Of a DNA stretch of 6,772 bases, positions 5,128 to 6,772 are shown in pieces. Within the stretch, counting starts at the first letter, position 1. The number at the start of each line of letters is the position of its first letter. The stretch is from Nitrososphaeraceae archaeon (GTDB lineage Archaea > Thermoproteota > Nitrososphaeria > Nitrososphaerales > Nitrososphaeraceae). The position numbers and the translations under genes were made by a program. The notes under the pieces were generated by a model. That model did not search any database, had not been told where the DNA came from, and saw only the letters and a list, made by a program, of their open reading frames with translations. The stretch covers positions 1-6,772 of the forward strand of contig JASHSN010000655.1 of the NCBI GenBank assembly GCA_030038695.1. Reading direction: 5' to 3'.

Positions 5128-5248
5128 TTCGGAATCTCGACATTGTGGATGATAATTTGATACCAGACCAAGCAGCTCTTTTGAGTTGATACAAGACGGC
5201 GTGTTGACAAAGGGTTCGTACAAGAGGCATCGAAAGTGGAGGGATTGA
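5064..5248 (+). pseudogene. small gene overlapping polB end, probable one-base frameshift
   Basis: From ATG 5064, inside the PolB fragment and out of phase with it, a frame reads through the PolB stop: RYGDVKQLIRNLDIVDDN, LIPDQAALLS, stop at 5187-5189. One base out of phase, the reading continues ELIQDGVLTKGSYKRHRKW, RD, stop at 5246-5248. Joined at the TTTT run (5179-5182) they give one plausible helical protein of about 60 residues with a basic tail. The final TGA overlaps the next ATG as TGATG, typical of coupled genes, which supports the second frame being real. Whether the shift is decay, programmed, or a sequencing error cannot be told from here. The first part, inside polB, may not belong. 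Family not recognised. Confidence 0.45.
5238..5243 (+). promoter_or_regulatory. Shine-Dalgarno site for the 62-residue protein
   Basis: GGAGGG lies four bases before ATG 5248. It is the best ribosome site in the window and favours ATG 5248 over the in-frame GTG at 5236, which overlaps the site. Confidence 0.55.
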
Positions 5249-5436
5249 TGATAGAAATGACTTTGAAAGAAGAGGCAAAAAAAGCTTACGACGAACACAT
5301 GGCTGATTATAGACTAGGTTCAGAACATTTCTTGAAGTTATGTGATAAATATGGATGGGAGATAATGGAAGAGGTTGTGGCGGAATATAGGCGGGAACAT
5401 CCAGAGCCGAAGGGGAATCTAGAATGTCATCTATAA
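5248..5436 (+). CDS. 62-residue acidic helical protein, function unknown
   Basis: The sequence begins MIEMTLKEEAKKAYDEHMAD, then has YRLGSEHFLKLCDKYGWE and EVVAEYRREHPEP. It is rich in Glu/Lys, has no membrane segment or metal motif, and should be two or three helices. The start at 5248 is supported by GGAGGG four bases upstream and by overlap with the preceding stop (TGATG); an inner ATG at 5257 is possible. The last codons overlap the next small frame by 13 bases. Very small, tightly packed genes of this kind occur in mobile elements and in toxin-antitoxin pairs, but no toxin or antitoxin fold is recognised and I assign none. Confidence 0.6.
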   Translation: MIEMTLKEEAKKAYDEHMADYRLGSEHFLKLCDKYGWEIMEEVVAEYRREHPEPKGNLECHL

Positions 5437-5568
5437 GAAATGCGTACATGAGTTTTATTTCATCCATAAGAACGCTAAATGACCAAGATTCCAGATATTG
5501 GGCTAGAACTGACTACAATCCCGGAGGCTGGTAAAGCTCCACCTGATACAAGTACAACAGGAGGGTAG
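5424..5568 (+). CDS. possible 36-residue protein, maybe longer with a frameshift
   Basis: ATG 5424 lies inside the end of the 62-residue gene and opens MSSIRNAYMSFISSIRTLND, then QDSRYWARTDYNPGGW, stop at 5532-5534. The composition is protein-like (Ser/Arg with aromatic residues). One base out of phase, the reading continues KAPPDTSTTGG to TAG 5566-5568, so an original protein of about 48 residues with a Pro/Thr-rich diglycine end is possible. The second phase also has its own ATG (5479), giving 29 codons. The overlap with its neighbour fits the compact layout of this unit. No family recognised. Confidence 0.35.
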
Positions 5569-5635
5569 TAAATCTTCGATAAGAATTAAAAGAAAGATTG
5601 TTTTTTCAGAAAAATGTAAGGAAAGACTCCTCATC

Positions 5636-5736
5636 ATGAATCTACAAATACTGCTACATATTAAAGATTTTTTGAATTTTACTCCCTTATAGGCGCTCTT
5701 ATTGAGGATATCTCCGAAAAAGGTAAGGATGCCTAA
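5636..5736 (+). pseudogene. about 33-residue small frame broken at a T6 run
   Basis: ATG 5636 opens MNLQILLHIKDF; at the six-T run (5668-5673) a one-base change of phase continues FEFYSLIGALIEDISEKGKD, A, stop at 5734-5736. Neither phase alone is convincing, but the joined product is an amphipathic helix followed by an acidic/basic end. The stop overlaps the ATG of the next gene (5729), as expected in a tightly packed transcription unit. No family recognised. Confidence 0.35.
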
Positions 5737-6110
5737 GCTGCCTCATGATGTAAGGCGTCATACCAGCATTATCAGGGTTCAAGTCGACTGGAATAGAGTG
5801 GGAAATGATATTATGGTATGGTTACATTCAATTTCTGCTGAAGTTTCCACTCCGCATATTTTTGCCACGATTAAGAAACATGATGGCCCAGGTGTGATCG
5901 GTGAAATTGTTAAGACGTTGGTAAAGCTCGAAGGTCGTGGAGAAGCTGAAGCAAAGGGACCATGAGGCAATATCACCAACAATAGGACCACCTGACCTAA
6001 CCAGTGGTACAATTAGAGTTACACAAGACGGAAAGCCTCTCCATTTACCTTCTAAATTAGAAGAGAACAAACAAAGGTTTGTTGAGCATTGGAATAAAGA
6101 TCATACTTAA
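5729..6110 (+). pseudogene. about 125-residue unknown protein split by a frameshift
   Basis: From ATG 5729 (preceded by AAGGTAAGG) the frame reads MPKLPHDVRRHTSIIRVQVD, WNRVGNDIMVWLHSISAE, then KKHDGPGVIGEIVKTLVKLE and a poor Gly/Glu/Ala run to TGA 5963-5965. One base out of phase, from about 5928, the reading becomes VVEKLKQRDHEAISPTIG, PPDLTSGTIRVTQDGKPLH, LPSKLEENKQRFVEHWNKD, ending at TAA 6108-6110. Both parts have good protein character, and the second lacks an ATG (only GTG 5937), so a single gene with one extra base near 5925-5935 is the simplest reading. Two overlapping genes (78 and 57 residues) remain possible. The family is not recognised; there are no signal peptide, membrane segments or metal motif. 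Confidence 0.5.
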
Positions 6111-6170
6111 TTCCTTATGCCCTCCCGTCTCGGAATGGTCTTGTCTCTAGAGAAATATTGAGACAGTTGC

Positions 6171-6176
6171 AAAAAA
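6171..6176 (-). terminator. T-run after the minus-strand His-rich gene
   Basis: On the minus strand a TTATTTTTTG string lies about 44 bases beyond the stop of the gene at 6220-6567. Archaeal terminators are often simple T-runs without a hairpin. A 10-bp palindrome TCTCTAGAGA (6144-6153) lies just beyond. Confidence 0.35.
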
Positions 6177-6219
6177 TAAGAGGGAGTTATTTCTAATTTC
6201 AGTATAGTATCGGCCGATC

Positions 6220-6567
6220 TCAGTTGTTGAATGCCCAGCCAGTCGGGATATCATCGTTTCCGCCAAAACCCCTATTAACACCGTTCATACCAGCGATCGT
6301 CATCCCTGTTGGGACTTGTTGTTGGTATGAAGGACTTAAAGGAGATCCATACTGTGTAGGGCTAAAGCCGCCAATCCATCCAGTCGGGAAACCATTATTT
6401 CTGCTACCAATAGTACTAATGCCAGTCATGTGGTTTCTATTGCTACTCATTAGGTGCGTGTGATGATGTGTATGGGTATTAGAATCTGTAAAAGCAGTTG
6501 GTGTATGGAACCAGTCGTCGCCGCTGCTCTTCAATTGGGTTACGTGTGTGTGGGTCTTGGCTGCCAT
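6220..6567 (-). CDS. His-rich, Gly/Asn/Pro-rich protein with PTGW repeats
   Basis: A 115-residue protein from ATG 6567. Residues 5-8 are THTH and 31-38 are THTHHHTH; His also occur at 21 and 46. The C-terminal half repeats a degenerate unit: FPTGW (60-64), VPTGM (85-89), IPTGW (107-111), each near a Gly/Asn-rich run. No enzyme domain is visible. Metal binding through the His clusters is inferred. Just upstream in the same frame the codons read DITTLALGTSTAMAAKTHTH, which looks like a short signal peptide with an AMA-A cleavage site, yet no ATG, GTG or TTG precedes it before a TGA. Either the export start was lost or mis-sequenced, or a rare ATT at 6598-6600 is used. It is a third His-rich small protein beside those at 2469 and 3591, without clear homology to them. 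Confidence 0.6.
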   Translation of the reverse strand: MAAKTHTHVTQLKSSGDDWFHTPTAFTDSNTHTHHHTHLMSSNRNHMTGISTIGSRNNGFPTGWIGGFSPTQYGSPLSPSYQQQVPTGMTIAGMNGVNRGFGGNDDIPTGWAFNN

Positions 6568-6626
6568 AGCAGTTGATGTACCAAGTGCTAGTGTCGTAAT
6601 ATCTGCATCTTGGCTTGTTCGGAAGA

Positions 6627-6634
6627 TTTTATTT
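6627..6634 (-). promoter_or_regulatory. TATA-like box upstream of the His-rich PTGW protein
   Basis: AAATAAAA on the minus strand ends about 26 bases before the in-frame ATT at 6600 and about 59 before ATG 6567. It therefore fits a start within the signal-peptide-like codons better than the annotated ATG. The remaining bases to 6772 show no gene. Confidence 0.35.
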
Positions 6635-6772
6635 CATCAAACGCTACCTGAGTCAGAGGATACCAGTTATTGTTCTACGTTAATAACTCAAAAACATTTT
6701 CTCCCGAATAGAATAACAACCGATCATTAGAATAGTCAGTACATTAGCCAGCGCATTATGTATACGAGGTTA

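Noticed and set aside
5078..5467. 129-codon open frame on the minus strand
   Set aside because: It lies opposite the end of polB and two forward small genes linked by TGATG and a Shine-Dalgarno site; its Leu/Ser/Pro-heavy product has no motif, so it is a shadow.
4227..6110. Casposon or CRISPR-related element because of PolB and small genes
   Set aside because: No Cas1-like frame, no repeat array and no terminal inverted repeats in the window; the PolB piece resembles the cellular replicative type.
6224..6730. Plus-strand frames of 60-79 codons opposite the PTGW protein
   Set aside because: Hydrophobic Pro/Leu products typical of the antisense of Gly/Asn/His-rich codons; no promoter.

Overview
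The window looks like an accessory stretch of a chromosome from an ammonia-oxidising archaeon of the Nitrososphaeria (Thaumarchaeota), AT-rich, perhaps Nitrososphaerales. Three things point this way: a family B DNA polymerase C-terminus whose sequence I recognise from memory as thaumarchaeal, archaeal TATA boxes about 30 bases upstream of starts with almost no leader, and a two-domain winged-helix regulator of archaeal type. No database was searched, so the taxon is an inference. Much of the window is gene relics and very small ORFs, with only a few full genes.

Positions 1-1500: a broken reading frame runs off the left edge on the minus strand, followed by a mostly empty AT-rich stretch. Then come a 36-codon ORF whose stop lies in a perfect 12-bp inverted repeat, a 42-codon minus-strand ORF, and, divergent from it, an intact 194-residue transcription regulator with two winged helices (888-1472). 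Positions 1650-2400 are a graveyard: a transposase-type helix-turn-helix remnant joined to a frameshifted piece of a SAM-dependent O-methyltransferase (both minus), then a small relic of an aspartyl-protease-like gene (plus). A second, longer copy of that protease C-terminus lies at 3184-3408.

Positions 2469-3890 hold the most distinctive genes. Two small exported proteins on opposite strands have related signal peptides and the same TATAAATA box exactly 30 bases before the ATG. One mature protein is Gly/Tyr/Pro-rich and ends in a His7 run. The other is Gly/Phe-rich with four Cys and eight C-terminal His. A third His-rich, Gly/Asn/Pro-rich protein lies at 6220-6567 (minus), but its signal-peptide-like upstream codons lack a start codon. 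Metal binding at the cell surface is a reasonable inference. At 4110-4238 there is a 42-residue Cys/His micro-protein, probably a zinc finger, preceded in the same frame by an amber codon and a promoter-proximal mini-ORF.

Positions 4227-6110 look like one rightward transcription unit. It starts with a free-standing 244-codon C-terminal piece of PolB (end of palm plus thumb, no catalytic motifs) and continues with a train of very small, overlapping or frameshifted ORFs linked by overlaps such as TGATG. Several of these read as good protein only if one base is added or removed, often at runs of T. So either this island is decaying or the assembly has homopolymer errors, and that must be settled before function is assigned.
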